Positions 16,597 through 25,712 are shown, numbered from the stretch's first letter. The stretch: 64,000 bases of DNA from Bacteroidota bacterium (GCA_963169455.1 CAUJDW010000114.1:22131-86130); one strand, 5' to 3'. The notes: a model not told the origin generated them from the sequence alone. Program-made: numbers and translations.

Positions 16597-18126
16597 TCAG
16601 CCCGAATGATCGCTCACCATCAGCCATCGCCCTCCGATCTTTTGCATGATGACCGAAAAATAGCCTTGGACGGGCTCCTCTCTCTCGGGATACACCAGGT
16701 TGAACCGCCCGACGACATAGTAGTAGTTGTCACTGAGGCGGGTGAGGGAAAAATTGTCGGAGTGGAGCCGGCCCATTTTGCCGGGAGGGTAGTATTTCAG
16801 GTAGTTCTGCCGGATGGTGTCATAACCGTAAGTAATGCCCGCCCTGGAAATGGTGCGGATGCTGTCCGACTGCAGGTAGGCCGTCATGTAGCAGTCGATG
16901 CTGCCCTGGTTCCAGCAGCCCTCCTGTTTTTTGAAATTATCCCGTATGGCCTGCTCGTCGGCAGCAAAACCATGCTCCAGAAATCCGGCGATCAGCCGGG
17001 CGAAGCGCTGCACATGGGCGTGGTGGCGCCGGCCCATGCCCTGGTCGGTGTTGGTTTGCATGGCGATGGCGAAGCCGTAGTTTTCCGAATACTCTACCTG
17101 CGTGAGATAACCCGGCATCAGGCCGGCATGGCCGAGGAATTTTCCCAGCTCGCTCTGCCAGACGAAAGTACCCAGCCCGTAACCGGCGGCGGCGGGCTGG
17201 CCGGTGCGGAAGTCCACCGCCGCCGCCAGTTGGGCATGCATTTCCGGGCTGAGTACTTTGCCGCTGTGCAGCCACTTCATCCAGTAGGCCATATCTTCCA
17301 CATTGGTGACAAAACCGCCTCCGCACCATTCGAACTGCGGGTTCATGGCGTACAGGCCGTTGTCGACCGTCTTTTTCGGCAGGCCGAAGAAGTTGTCCTC
17401 GCCGATGTAGCCCTGCACCAGCCCCGGCAGGGCGCGCTGGGCGGAGGGATAGGTGTGGCGCAGGTTAAAGGGAGAGAGCAGGCGGGTTTGCGCCTGGTTG
17501 TAAAAGCTGTCGCCGGTGAGCTTTTCGATGATCAGCCCAAGCAGCAGGTAGTTGGTGTCGGAATAACCCCAGCCTTTAGCCACGGCATGGGTGGGAGGCA
17601 GATCGAGCAGTACGGCCAGGCATTCCTGCGGCGCCCAGCTGCGCAAGGGGTCTGCCTTTACGGCCTTGAGGAAGGCTTCCTGGAAGATGTAGCGCGGCAG
17701 CCCGCTGGTATGGTTCATCAGCGAGCGCACCGTCAGTTCGGCGGCATTGGGCAGGCGCTGGAACCAGGCGTCTGATGTTCCCTGAAAGAAAGTGGCAACC
17801 TTATCGTCCAGGCTCAGCTTCCCTTCCGCCACCAGTTGCAACACCACCGCTGAGACAAAAGTCTTTCCCGTGCTGCCGGTAAACATTTGCCCGCCAACGG
17901 GCATGGGCTTTTGCAGCTCCACATCTTCCCAGCCCGAGGCCAGGCTGATGAGGCGGCCGTCGGGCAGCACCGCGGCTAAAGTCGCGCCGGGCAGGGCGTC
18001 GGCGGCGGTGATGCTGTCGAGGGTGTGCTGCATATTTTGCCGCAGCAGTAAGAAATCACTTTGTGCGGAGCAGAGGGATGCAAAGGCTATAAAAAAAGCA
18101 AGAAGGGGAATTACTCTTTTATACAT
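16597..18126 (-). CDS. Serine hydrolase, beta-lactamase/class C penicillin-binding-protein family
   Basis: 509 residues with a signal peptide (cleavage near SLCSAQ). The catalytic SxxK is S85-T-G-K88 in GSTGKTF; the Y-x-N-type motif is GYSDTNYLLLG (Y188); the KTG-equivalent is GHAGLMPG. These are the active-site elements of D-Ala-D-Ala carboxypeptidases and related esterases. After about residue 380 there is a SnoaL/DUF4440-like tail (VVGRFNLVYPEREEPV ... GGRWLMVSDHSG) of unknown role. Periplasmic; substrate may be a peptide, an ester or cell-wall material. Confidence 0.88.
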   Translation of the reverse strand: MYKRVIPLLAFFIAFASLCSAQSDFLLLRQNMQHTLDSITAADALPGATLAAVLPDGRLISLASGWEDVELQKPMPVGGQMFTGSTGKTFVSAVVLQLVAEGKLSLDDKVATFFQGTSDAWFQRLPNAAELTVRSLMNHTSGLPRYIFQEAFLKAVKADPLRSWAPQECLAVLLDLPPTHAVAKGWGYSDTNYLLLGLIIEKLTGDSFYNQAQTRLLSPFNLRHTYPSAQRALPGLVQGYIGEDNFFGLPKKTVDNGLYAMNPQFEWCGGGFVTNVEDMAYWMKWLHSGKVLSPEMHAQLAAAVDFRTGQPAAAGYGLGTFVWQSELGKFLGHAGLMPGYLTQVEYSENYGFAIAMQTNTDQGMGRRHHAHVQRFARLIAGFLEHGFAADEQAIRDNFKKQEGCWNQGSIDCYMTAYLQSDSIRTISRAGITYGYDTIRQNYLKYYPPGKMGRLHSDNFSLTRLSDNYYYVVGRFNLVYPEREEPVQGYFSVIMQKIGGRWLMVSDHSG

Positions 18127-18147
18127 TGGTTACAATTTTTGCGATAT

Positions 18148-18204
18148 GCCAGTCACGGGGTGGATATCCCTGAAAATCTCAGGATCAGCCACCCCGTGAC
18201 TGGC
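18148..18204. repeat. Dispersed palindromic repeat family 1, copy A
   Basis: GCCAGTCACGGGGTGG (18148-18163) and its perfect complement (18189-18204) frame a smaller inner stem (TATCCCTGA/TCAGGAT). It stands between the sensor kinase stop and the serine hydrolase start. Related copies occur at 47507-47564 and 63584-63636, with a half-site at 20979-20993. Confidence 0.85.
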
Positions 18205-18210
18205 CTCAAG

Positions 18211-19542
18211 TTAAAGCTGCACCGTAAAAACACTGCCCCCTTCCGGCCGGGAAGCCGCAAATATATGCCCTTTGTGGAGGTGCACGATCTGCCGGCTGAG
18301 GCTCAGGCCGATGCCGCTGCCCTCTTTTTTTGTGGTGAAGAAGGGGATGAAAATCTGTGGCAGAAGGCTTTCGGGGATGCCCGGGCCGTTGTCGGCCACC
18401 GATAGTTCGATCGGGCCCGAGGGGTCGCGGGCGGCGGAGACCATCAGTTTGGGGTTGGGCTGCCCGGCCATGGCCTCCAGGGCGTTTTTGACGAGGTTGA
18501 TCAGCACCTGTTCCATGAGGCCCGGGTCGATCAGGGCTGTCAGCGGGTTGAGGGGGTAGTGCTTTTCCACCTGCACGCCGGCTTCCTGGATCTGGCGGGA
18601 GAACAGCAGCAGCACCCGGTCGAGCAGCTGAACCGGGTCGGCCTGCTCGAAGCGGGGCTGGGGTATCTTGGCCATCTGCCGGTAGGTTTCCGTGAAGTGG
18701 AGCAGCCCGTCGCTGCGGCGGCGGATGGCCTCAATGGATTTCTTGATATCGTCCATGGTTTCCGGTTCCGGCAGGGCCTGCTCCTGGATCCGCTCATGGG
18801 CCATTTCCGCCAGAGAGACCACAGGAGTGATGGAATTCAGGATCTCATGGGTGAGGATGCGGATGAGTTTCTGCCAGGACTCCAGCTCCTGCCGCTCCAG
18901 CTCGGTGTGTATGTTTTGCAGGGCGTACAAATGAAGGGTGTCATCCTGGATCTTCAGGATCGTCTTGCGGACCGACAATTGCAGGATCTGGTTGTTGGCG
19001 GCCAGTTTGACGAGTTTTTTTTCCCCGGGGTCGATCTCCCGCAAGGCCTCGAACAAGGCGTGGTTGTATTTTTTTACGGATTCCAGGTTGGGGAAATACG
19101 ACTTGCGCAACAGGTGCTGTATGCCCTTGTTCATCAGGATGGTCTCGTCGCGCTCATTGAAACAGATTAGCCCGGTATCGACATTTTCCACGATAGCCTG
19201 GAGGAACTGGTACTGCGCCTCCTTTTCCTGGCGGATGCTCCTGAACTTGTCCGTTATCATATTGAGTGCGGAGGAGAGTTCATACTGGGAAGATTCGCCG
19301 GCGGCCGCCGAGTAGTGGGCCTCGAAGTCGTCGTATCTGATGCTGAGCAGGAAGCTGGCCAGTTTTTTATTGGTGGCCGTGATCAGCGAATACAGGCTGC
19401 CCAGCAGGAGGGCGAGGATGCCTGCGATGATGATGAGCAGAAAAACATTGGCGTACTCCAGCCACAGGTACATGCCTGCGAAGACGGCAATGATGATGGC
19501 TGCCAGATGGAGGATGGTCCTGATCTTGAAGGCCGTGAGCAT
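18211..19542 (-). CDS. Sensor histidine kinase, NtrY-like
   Basis: 443 residues. Two N-terminal membrane helices (about 8-27 and 33-55), a HAMP-like stretch, a PAS-like domain (about 112-215) and the dimerisation/phosphoacceptor helix with H232 in LTHEILNSITP (HExxNxxxP type). The ATPase domain shows LINLVKNALEAM (N box), DNGPGIP (G1) and GSGIGLSLSRQI (G2). It would autophosphorylate and pass phosphate to the regulator encoded 8 bp upstream. There is no large periplasmic sensor, so an intramembrane or cytoplasmic cue is likely. Confidence 0.93.
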   Translation of the reverse strand: MLTAFKIRTILHLAAIIIAVFAGMYLWLEYANVFLLIIIAGILALLLGSLYSLITATNKKLASFLLSIRYDDFEAHYSAAAGESSQYELSSALNMITDKFRSIRQEKEAQYQFLQAIVENVDTGLICFNERDETILMNKGIQHLLRKSYFPNLESVKKYNHALFEALREIDPGEKKLVKLAANNQILQLSVRKTILKIQDDTLHLYALQNIHTELERQELESWQKLIRILTHEILNSITPVVSLAEMAHERIQEQALPEPETMDDIKKSIEAIRRRSDGLLHFTETYRQMAKIPQPRFEQADPVQLLDRVLLLFSRQIQEAGVQVEKHYPLNPLTALIDPGLMEQVLINLVKNALEAMAGQPNPKLMVSAARDPSGPIELSVADNGPGIPESLLPQIFIPFFTTKKEGSGIGLSLSRQIVHLHKGHIFAASRPEGGSVFTVQL

Positions 19543-19550
19543 GGTGGGTA

Positions 19551-20933
19551 TCAGTTGAATGACTGGATGTCGTGTTTCTCGAGCCTGCGGTAGAGGGCTG
19601 CCCGGGTGAGGCCCAGCGCCTCGGCCACCCTGGAGATGTTGCCGCTGTACTTGTCGAGGGCTTCCAGGATCAGCCTTTTTTCATTTTCCATGAGGTTCAG
19701 GGTCTGTACGGCGCTCTCGTCGGTTACGAGCATGCCGGACAGGTGGAAATCCGAGCTTTTGATGGTGCTGCCGTCGCAGAGGATAACGGCCCGTTCCACC
19801 ATGTGCTGTAGTTCCCGGACGTTGCCTGGCCAGGCGTAGCTGCGCAGTTTCTGGTACACTTCCGGCTGGACGGACAGCTCGCCTTTGCGGTATTTTCTGG
19901 CGTAGAGGTTCAGGTAGTGATCGGCCAGCAGTTCGACGTCGCCGGGGCGTTCCCGCAGGGGGGGGATGTGGATTTCCACCGTGTTGATGCGGTAGAGCAG
20001 GTCTTCCCGGAACCGCCCCTGGGCGATCAGTTCCCGCAGCGGCTGGTTGGTGGCGCTGATGAGCCGTATGTCCACCTTGCTGCTGCGGTCGCTGCCGACC
20101 GGGGTGATGGTGAGCGACTGCAGGGCCTGCAGCAGCTTGGGCTGCATGGAGATGGGGATGTTCCCGATCTCATCGAGGAAGAGGGTGCCGCCGTGGGCCA
20201 TCTGGAAGCGCCCCACCCGGTTTTCCACAGCGCCGGTAAAGGCCCCTTTTTTGTGGCCGAACAACTCGCTTTCACAGAGCGATTCGGGGATGGCGCCCAT
20301 ATCGACCGGCACAAAAACCGCTTTGGCCCGGTGCGATTGCCGGTGGATGGCCCGGGCGATCACCTCCTTACCCACGCCATTCTCGCCGAGGATGAGGATG
20401 TTGGCGTCGGTGCCGGCCACTTTTGCCACGGTTCGCAGCACCCCCTGCATGGCTTCCGACTCGCCGATCACATCGCTGAAGGGCTGCCCCATGGCTTCGC
20501 TCATGGCCGACTGCATGGTGCGCGCCTCGCTGAGTTTGGCTTTGGCCTGGGAGAGGGCAAAAACGGCATGGATCGTGGCCAGGAGTTTTTCGTTGCGCCA
20601 GGGTTTCTCCACGAAATCGGCGGCCCCGGCCTTGATGGCTTCCACCACCTTGGGCACGTCGCCGTAAGCCGTGATCATGATCACCTGGGTGTCGGGGCTG
20701 AGCTCCTTGATCTTCCGAAGCCAGGAAAGCCCCTCTTCCCCGTCGGAGCGGCCTTTGCTGAAGTTCATGTCGAGCAGCACCACATTCGGCTCGTACTGCC
20801 GCAGCAGGCGCGGCAGGTGGTAGGGGTTCTCTTCGGTGAAAACGGATTTGTAGTGCTGCCGCAGCAGCAGGCTCAGGGTGAGGTTGATGTCTTCGTCGTC
20901 ATCGACGACAAGGATTGTGCCGGGAGTTTTCAT
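19551..20933 (-). CDS. Sigma-54-dependent response regulator (NtrC family)
   Basis: 460 residues from ATG 20933; the frame runs 69 bp further up but lacks conservation. Receiver domain 1-120 with acidic pocket VDDDED and phosphoacceptor D55 (VVLLDMNFS). The AAA+ domain has Walker A GENGVGKE, the sigma-54 contact loop GAFTGA, Walker B FLDEIG and the arginine region RFREDLLYRIN. The C-terminal Fis-type helix-turn-helix is NISRVAEALGLTRAALYRRL. It activates sigma-54 promoters after phosphorylation by the adjacent kinase. Bacteroidota versions of this pair often respond to envelope conditions. Confidence 0.94.
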   Translation of the reverse strand: MKTPGTILVVDDDEDINLTLSLLLRQHYKSVFTEENPYHLPRLLRQYEPNVVLLDMNFSKGRSDGEEGLSWLRKIKELSPDTQVIMITAYGDVPKVVEAIKAGAADFVEKPWRNEKLLATIHAVFALSQAKAKLSEARTMQSAMSEAMGQPFSDVIGESEAMQGVLRTVAKVAGTDANILILGENGVGKEVIARAIHRQSHRAKAVFVPVDMGAIPESLCESELFGHKKGAFTGAVENRVGRFQMAHGGTLFLDEIGNIPISMQPKLLQALQSLTITPVGSDRSSKVDIRLISATNQPLRELIAQGRFREDLLYRINTVEIHIPPLRERPGDVELLADHYLNLYARKYRKGELSVQPEVYQKLRSYAWPGNVRELQHMVERAVILCDGSTIKSSDFHLSGMLVTDESAVQTLNLMENEKRLILEALDKYSGNISRVAEALGLTRAALYRRLEKHDIQSFN

Positions 20934-20978
20934 GTTGGTAAAGGTAGGAAAAAGTGTTCGGAAATGGACAGTGTGAAA

Positions 20979-20993
20979 AGTTACGGGGTGGCC
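20979..20993. repeat. Half-site related to dispersed repeat family 1
   Basis: AGTTACGGGGTGGCC matches the left arm of the family (AGTCACGGGGTGGCT) at 13 of 15 bases without a right arm. It lies in the leader of the response regulator gene. Confidence 0.5.
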
Positions 20994-21006
20994 TCCAAAC
21001 AAGCTC

Positions 21007-21987
21007 TCAGGGCCTAAAACGTTCTATCGCCCTTAGCCTGTCGTTCCAAATCAAGATTTCCCCATCTTCACTCGAAGTTACTAATTTACTGTCATCCGGG
21101 CTCCAGGCTACCCCCCAAAGCAGCCCTTCTGATTTACCTTCGCCCAGGAGTTCCCCATCTTTTGACCATATCCTCAAGGCATCGCTGGCGGTGGCCAGGG
21201 TTTCGCCATCAGGGCTCCATGCCAGATTTCTGAATTCCGCTTTGCTACGTTCTATCTCCCTTATTTTTTCCCCACGGGCATTCCAGAATTGCAGCAGTGG
21301 GGGATAATGTTTTTCAAAGTCCCCGTAATCACCGGTAACGAAGAATCTTCCGGATGGGTGCCAGGTTACGCAGAGCATCAACACTCCCTCTGGCCGGTGC
21401 GTAATCGTTCTGAGCGCATCTTTATCAAAGTCATAAATGGCGATTTGTTTCCCCACCGTGGCAATGGTGTTCCCGGAGGGATGCCAGCTCAGGCCTGTGA
21501 TGGCTTTCTGCTCCGCATCGATCTTTCTTACGAATGCCCCGGTTTTGGTGAAAATCCTGAGCTGGCCGTCATTGTCTCCAACTGCCAGTAATTCCCCGTC
21601 GGAGCTCCAGCCCAGGCCTCTTGCGCCATCGGGGGAAATACCCGCCAGTTCGATCCGGCGGCCAGTTAAAAGGTCAAGGATGAAAGGGCTGCTGGCCGAT
21701 ATTTGGGTGGCGACGGCCAGTAACTGGCCGTTGGGGCGCCATTTCAGTTTGGTGATGGTGTTCTCCAGAGGAAATTTCCTGAGCAGTTTGAAATCCTTAC
21801 CGGAAAAGATCAGTAAGCTATTGTGATTGCCGCCTACGGCGATATATTGCCCATCGGGGCTCCAGTCTGCTGCCCATAAAATATCCCGGATGGTTGACGC
21901 TTGTGAGTTGAGGGGGGCTTTGCAGCCAGAAGGGGCTAATAAAAAAAGTATCGGGGCTAAAATTTTCCAGTGTAAATGGTTCATCAT
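21007..21987 (-). CDS. WD40-repeat beta-propeller lipoprotein
   Basis: 326 residues. A signal peptide ends in a lipobox (LLAPSGC), so the protein is lipid-anchored. The mature part contains about seven WD40-like blades, each with a WSPDGxxxAVGxxDxxxxI pattern (for example LGWSSDGELLAVGDNDGQLRIF and VAWSPDDSKLVTSSEDGEILIW in outline). Propellers mediate protein contacts; the partner is not known. It ends 73 bp before the response regulator start on the same strand and could be co-transcribed with the two-component genes. Confidence 0.85.
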   Translation of the reverse strand: MMNHLHWKILAPILFLLAPSGCKAPLNSQASTIRDILWAADWSPDGQYIAVGGNHNSLLIFSGKDFKLLRKFPLENTITKLKWRPNGQLLAVATQISASSPFILDLLTGRRIELAGISPDGARGLGWSSDGELLAVGDNDGQLRIFTKTGAFVRKIDAEQKAITGLSWHPSGNTIATVGKQIAIYDFDKDALRTITHRPEGVLMLCVTWHPSGRFFVTGDYGDFEKHYPPLLQFWNARGEKIREIERSKAEFRNLAWSPDGETLATASDALRIWSKDGELLGEGKSEGLLWGVAWSPDDSKLVTSSEDGEILIWNDRLRAIERFRP

Positions 21988-22054
21988 GAATTTCCTGGAT
22001 TTTTAGGTTCTTTCTATGATGAAGCTGGCTTCCTCAAGAATATGCCGCAAAAAT

Positions 22055-22375
22055 TCAATCGATGATTTCGACATATTCTACTTTTTTTTCAATGTAAGGC
22101 AAAATGTGTTTGCTAACCGATTCCCGGGTCACTAGTTCTACTTCCTTACCTAAGGATTGTTCTAAATAATCGATCAACCCCATAAAATTGTCAAAGGTCT
22201 TTTGGCCAGCTTCATACTCTACCAAAAGGTCAATGTCACTGGTTGCCTTTTCCTCTCCTCTGGAGTAAGAGCCGAAAAGGCCTATTGCCCGAACCTTATA
22301 TCGTCTCAGGTCAGATTGATGACTTCTCAAAAAATCCAGGATGCTCTTTTTACTTAGTTTCCCTCCAGGTTCCAT
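22055..22375 (-). CDS. MNT-type nucleotidyltransferase (solitary)
   Basis: 106 residues from ATG 22375 (a longer start at 22408 exists). The minimal nucleotidyltransferase core is intact: GLFGSYSRGEEKATSDIDLLVEY gives GS-x-x-RG and the SDID metal-binding aspartates, with a third acidic residue in VELVTRE. Such proteins usually pair with a HEPN toxin and neutralise it by AMPylation. No HEPN gene is visible on either side; the upstream neighbour is a TPR remnant. It may be an orphan antitoxin or a decayed module. Confidence 0.85.
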   Translation of the reverse strand: MEPGGKLSKKSILDFLRSHQSDLRRYKVRAIGLFGSYSRGEEKATSDIDLLVEYEAGQKTFDNFMGLIDYLEQSLGKEVELVTRESVSKHILPYIEKKVEYVEIID

Positions 22376-22677
22376 TCTGACAATAACAATTTTGGTAAAG
22401 ATAACCATTCCATACTTACAAGTAAAGCCAACCGCACACTCCTCAGCAGATTCCGGTATTCTGGCTGCTGCGGGTTCAACTCCAGCAAACGACTGACAAC
22501 CGGCCGGGCTTTTCCGTCCTGCTGCTGCTGGATATACAGCACCGCCAGCGCATAAAGCAGCGCTTCGGAATCGGGCTCTACAGAAAGCACGTCCTGAAAA
22601 GCCTTTTCCGCTTCTGCCGGGCGGTTCAGGTTTTGCAGCGTAAGGCCCCCTGTTTTAACAGTATCGGGGATTACCAC
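22354..22677 (-). pseudogene. Fragment of a tetratricopeptide-repeat protein
   Basis: About 75 residues contain two TPR-like units (NRPAEAEKAFQDVLSVEPDS and LYALAVLYIQQQQDGKARPV). The homology ends abruptly near 22640, with no signal peptide or upstream repeats, so this is the C-terminal end of a lost larger gene. Its frame runs over the start of the nucleotidyltransferase. Comparable TPR ends occur in multihaem cytochromes and sensor proteins, but the parent cannot be named. Confidence 0.55.
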
Positions 22678-22720
22678 TCATGCGGGCACTTCTTCCTTCC
22701 ATTATTGTTTACCGGTGTAA

Positions 22721-22846
22721 CTATTTAGGACTCCTTTAGCGGCAATCCGGAACGCGGGCCTGCGGCCCGCGGCGCAGGCAAAGCCCCTCCAAAGGCTCCC
22801 TGATTATCATTTCGCGGGCCACAGGCCCACGTTCCAACCTAAATAG
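22721..22846. repeat. Dispersed palindromic element family 2, copy A
   Basis: An outer inverted repeat CTATTTAGG (22721-22729) / CCTAAATAG (22838-22846) encloses an 87-bp core (22749-22835) whose ends GGAACGCGGGCCTG and its near complement form a stem. The core matches 42935-43020 in reverse orientation over nearly its whole length. It has no coding capacity and resembles a MITE or REP/BIME unit. Confidence 0.8.
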
Positions 22847-22926
22847 CTACTTCCCGGCTCTATTAATGGTACGAACTTACAGCCAGCCTCTTTGCCTGAG
22901 CGGCACGGAGATTTATCAAGAAAAAT

Positions 22927-22966
22927 GTTACGATACTTGACTTAATGAAATAGAATCGTAACTTTG
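22927..22966 (+). promoter_or_regulatory. TetR promoter with overlapping operator
   Basis: A Bacteroidota promoter TTG (22937-22939)-N19-TAACTTTG (22959-22966) precedes the TetR gene. An exact inverted repeat GTTACGAT (22927-22934) / ATCGTAAC (22955-22962) covers the promoter, with its right half inside the -7 element. Binding there would block polymerase, so negative autoregulation of the operon is inferred. Confidence 0.75.
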
Positions 22967-22990
22967 TGTAAAATTTGTAACATCGCTGAA

Positions 22991-23593
22991 ATGACAGCCC
23001 AACCCGATAGCCCGAAACATCTTGAACTACTGCGCACGGCAAAGCAGTTGTTCTGGAAGCACGGCATCCGCCGCGTCAGCGTGGAGGAGATCTGCCGCGA
23101 GGCGGGGGTGAGCAAAATGACCTTCTACCGCGCTTTCCCCAACAAGATCGAACTGGCCAAGGCGATGCTCCAGGAAATGTTTGACGAGTCGATGAACGAG
23201 TACAAGGCCATTATGGCAAAGGACATCCCCTTTGAAGAGAAGGTGCGGGAGCAACTGCTCCTGAAGTTCAAAGGCACGCAGGGCATCAGCGCCGAGCTGG
23301 TTCGGGATATCTACTCCAACCAGGAATGGGGGCTGCGCGAATTCATGGAACAACACACCGAACAGGCCCTGAAGGTGATCATGGACGACTTTGCGCAGGC
23401 TCAGCAGAAGGGCTGGATACGCCAGGATATGCGCCTGGATTTCATCCTCTACCTCTTCCACAAAATGCAGGAATGGATTACCGATGAGCAACTGCTCGCT
23501 TCCTACAGGGACACGCATGGCCTGATCATGGAAATCACCAATTTCTTCTTCTACGGCCTCATACCGCATGAATCCAAAGGCCATGAAAACTAA
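22991..23593 (+). CDS. TetR/AcrR family transcriptional regulator
   Basis: 200 residues from ATG 22991. The N-terminal DNA-binding domain (about 12-58) shows the classic helix-turn-helix VSVEEICREAGVSKMTFYRAFPNK. The C-terminal ligand-binding region is helical and specific to the protein. It is the first gene of the apparent export operon and its stop overlaps the next gene. The operator-like inverted repeat over its promoter suggests that it represses itself and the transport genes until an effector binds. Confidence 0.93.
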   Translation: MTAQPDSPKHLELLRTAKQLFWKHGIRRVSVEEICREAGVSKMTFYRAFPNKIELAKAMLQEMFDESMNEYKAIMAKDIPFEEKVREQLLLKFKGTQGISAELVRDIYSNQEWGLREFMEQHTEQALKVIMDDFAQAQQKGWIRQDMRLDFILYLFHKMQEWITDEQLLASYRDTHGLIMEITNFFFYGLIPHESKGHEN

Positions 23594-24800
23594 GGGGGGC
23601 ATAGGAGAGCAATCAGGTACGAAGCTAAGGCTTTGGGCGTCCTGTATGCTGAAAAGCCTGACTATGGCAATAATGGCCCTGTTTTCGCTGCCGGCTATTG
23701 CCCAGGACGATACTGCTGTGGCTTCCGATACCCTGATCTTCAAAGGCCAGCTCATTTCCTGGGCCAATATCAACCCGGCCAACGGCCTTCCGGTTTACGT
23801 GGGCGGCCGCTACCTGCCCCAGCTCAACTACAACCTGAACCTGCCGCAAAGCCGCCTTTTTGACGTGGAGGCCTCGGCCAACCTGTTCGGCAATGCCGGT
23901 TTCCACCCCTTCGACACGTCGGCCACTGATGGCGACATCCGGCCCTACCGCCTGTGGGCCCGTTATTCGGCGCCGCAGTTCGAATTCCGGCTGGGCCTGC
24001 AGAAGATCAACTTCGGCTCGGCATCCCTGCTCCGCCCGCTGATGTGGTTCGACCAGATCGACCCCAGAGACCCCATCCAGTTTACCGACGGCGTTTGGGG
24101 CGCGCTGGGGCGCTACTACTTCCTCAACAACGCCAATATATGGCTCTGGGGGCTGTACGGCAACAACAACCCCCGGGGCTGGGAATTCGCCAAAACAAGC
24201 AGGCGGCAGCCCGAATTCGGGGGGCGGTTCCAGTTTCCCATCCCACGTGGTGAGGCCGGCTTCTCCTTCCACCGCCGCCGGGCCGACACGCGCGGGCTGG
24301 ACAGCGCCATGCCCGCCTTCGCCGAAGCCCCGGAAACCAGGTTCGGGCTGGACGTCAAGTTCGACCTCGTCGTCGGCTGCTGGGCCGAGGCTTCCTGGGT
24401 GAAGAACGAAAAGAAGCTGGAAGCCTTCACCAACCAGGAACTGGTCAACGCCGGGCTCGATTACACCTTCGGCATCGGCAACGGGCTGTATGCCGTCTTC
24501 GAACAATTGGTGGTGTCGTATGACGAGGAGGCCTTTGCCTTTTCAAATACCGCCACCCTTTCCCTGCTGTCCCTCTCTTACCCCATCGGGCTGTTCGACC
24601 GCCTGGGGGCCATCGTTTACATCGACTGGACGAACGGAAAGGTGTACAACTTCATAAACTGGACGAAGCAGTTCGACCGCACCGCCCTGTACGTGATGGG
24701 CTACTGGAATCCGAAGGAAACCCAGATACCTACGCAGAACAGCACCCAAAACCTGTATTCCGGCCTGGGCATACAACTGCTTTTTTTGTTTAATCATTAA
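23583..24800 (+). CDS. Outer-membrane beta-barrel protein of the export operon
   Basis: 405 residues if ATG 23583 is used, overlapping the TetR stop by 11 nt; ATG 23646 would give a more usual signal peptide (LKSLTMAIMALFSLPAIAQ). The mature protein is rich in amphipathic strands with aromatic girdles (FRLGLQKINFGSASLLRPLMWFD, in pieces) and ends in LGIQLLFLFNH, as outer-membrane barrels do. It resembles DUF1302-type barrels that accompany LolA-like/transporter operons. It probably forms the outer-membrane component of the pathway encoded downstream. Confidence 0.75.
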   Translation: MKTKGGIGEQSGTKLRLWASCMLKSLTMAIMALFSLPAIAQDDTAVASDTLIFKGQLISWANINPANGLPVYVGGRYLPQLNYNLNLPQSRLFDVEASANLFGNAGFHPFDTSATDGDIRPYRLWARYSAPQFEFRLGLQKINFGSASLLRPLMWFDQIDPRDPIQFTDGVWGALGRYYFLNNANIWLWGLYGNNNPRGWEFAKTSRRQPEFGGRFQFPIPRGEAGFSFHRRRADTRGLDSAMPAFAEAPETRFGLDVKFDLVVGCWAEASWVKNEKKLEAFTNQELVNAGLDYTFGIGNGLYAVFEQLVVSYDEEAFAFSNTATLSLLSLSYPIGLFDRLGAIVYIDWTNGKVYNFINWTKQFDRTALYVMGYWNPKETQIPTQNSTQNLYSGLGIQLLFLFNH

Positions 24801-24879
24801 GGGGAAATTGGTGAAATACCGGAATACTGGCCCGGCTCCGCCCTGCGGGCTTCGCCGGCGAAAAATCCTGCTCTGCCGC

Positions 24880-24919
24880 CCCAATGACCCAATGACCTAA
24901 CGACCTAACGACCTTTTGA
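24880..24919. repeat. Octamer microsatellite (CCYAAYGA)5
   Basis: Five 8-bp units: CCCAATGA twice, CCTAACGA twice, then CCTTTTGA. The array sits between the barrel gene and the ABC ATPase gene, just before a small hairpin (CCCGGGCAAAAATGCCGGG, about 24937-24955). Confidence 0.85.
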
Positions 24920-25001
24920 CCTACTAACTCAGCTACCCCGGGCAAAAATGCCGGGAAGCATTGCATAAAAGTGGAATTTTCAATAAAGCGTATCGAAAAA
25001 T

Positions 25002-25712
25002 ATGGAATCCATTATCCAGATAGAGAAGCTCACGAAGCGGTTTCCGGTGGGAACAGGTGAGTTCACCGCCCTTAAGGACATCAACCTGGCGTTCGGGAAA
25101 GGGGAATTCACCGGCTTTGTGGGGCCGAGCGGCTCGGGCAAGACTACCTTGCTGAACATCATCGGCTCGCTCGACACACCCACGGAAGGAGAGGTCACCG
25201 TGCTGGGCCATTCCATCGCGCACCTGACGCACAGGCAATCGGCCAAATTGCGGAACCAGCACCTGGGTTTTATTTTCCAGACCTACAACCTTTTCCCGGT
25301 GTACACCGTGTATGAAAATGTAGAATTCGCCCTGCTGCTCCAGCAGATGCCGGCAGCCGAGCGCCGCAAAGCCGTGCTCGACGCCCTGGAATGGGTGGGC
25401 CTTACCGACAAGGCCCATTCCAGGCCCGCGCAGTTGTCCGGCGGCGAAGGGCAGCGGGTGGCCATCGCCCGGGCCATGGTCAAGCGGCCCGCCATCATGC
25501 TGGCCGACGAACCCACGGCCAACCTCGACTCGAAAAACTCGCACCACATCCTGCAGACCATGGCGCAACTGAATAAAGAACTGAAAACGACCTTCCTCTT
25601 CGCCACCCACGACGAAAAAGTGATGGCCTACCTGCGGCGCATCATCTCGCTGGAAGACGGCCGGGTGGTGAAGGACGAAGCGATGACACCCCAGAGGCAA
25701 CCTGGAGTGTGA
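25002..25712 (+). CDS. ABC transporter ATP-binding protein, LolD-like
   Basis: 236 residues, single nucleotide-binding domain. Walker A GPSGSGKTT (about 42-50), Q-loop IFQTYNLFP, signature LSGGEGQRVAIARA with Glu in place of the usual Gln, as in LolD, Walker B IMLADEPTANLD and the switch histidine ATHDEK. With the two FtsX-like permeases downstream it forms a type VII (LolCDE/MacB-like) ABC transporter, which extracts or exports substrates at the inner membrane using ATP without moving them through a channel. Confidence 0.93.
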   Translation: MESIIQIEKLTKRFPVGTGEFTALKDINLAFGKGEFTGFVGPSGSGKTTLLNIIGSLDTPTEGEVTVLGHSIAHLTHRQSAKLRNQHLGFIFQTYNLFPVYTVYENVEFALLLQQMPAAERRKAVLDALEWVGLTDKAHSRPAQLSGGEGQRVAIARAMVKRPAIMLADEPTANLDSKNSHHILQTMAQLNKELKTTFLFATHDEKVMAYLRRIISLEDGRVVKDEAMTPQRQPGV

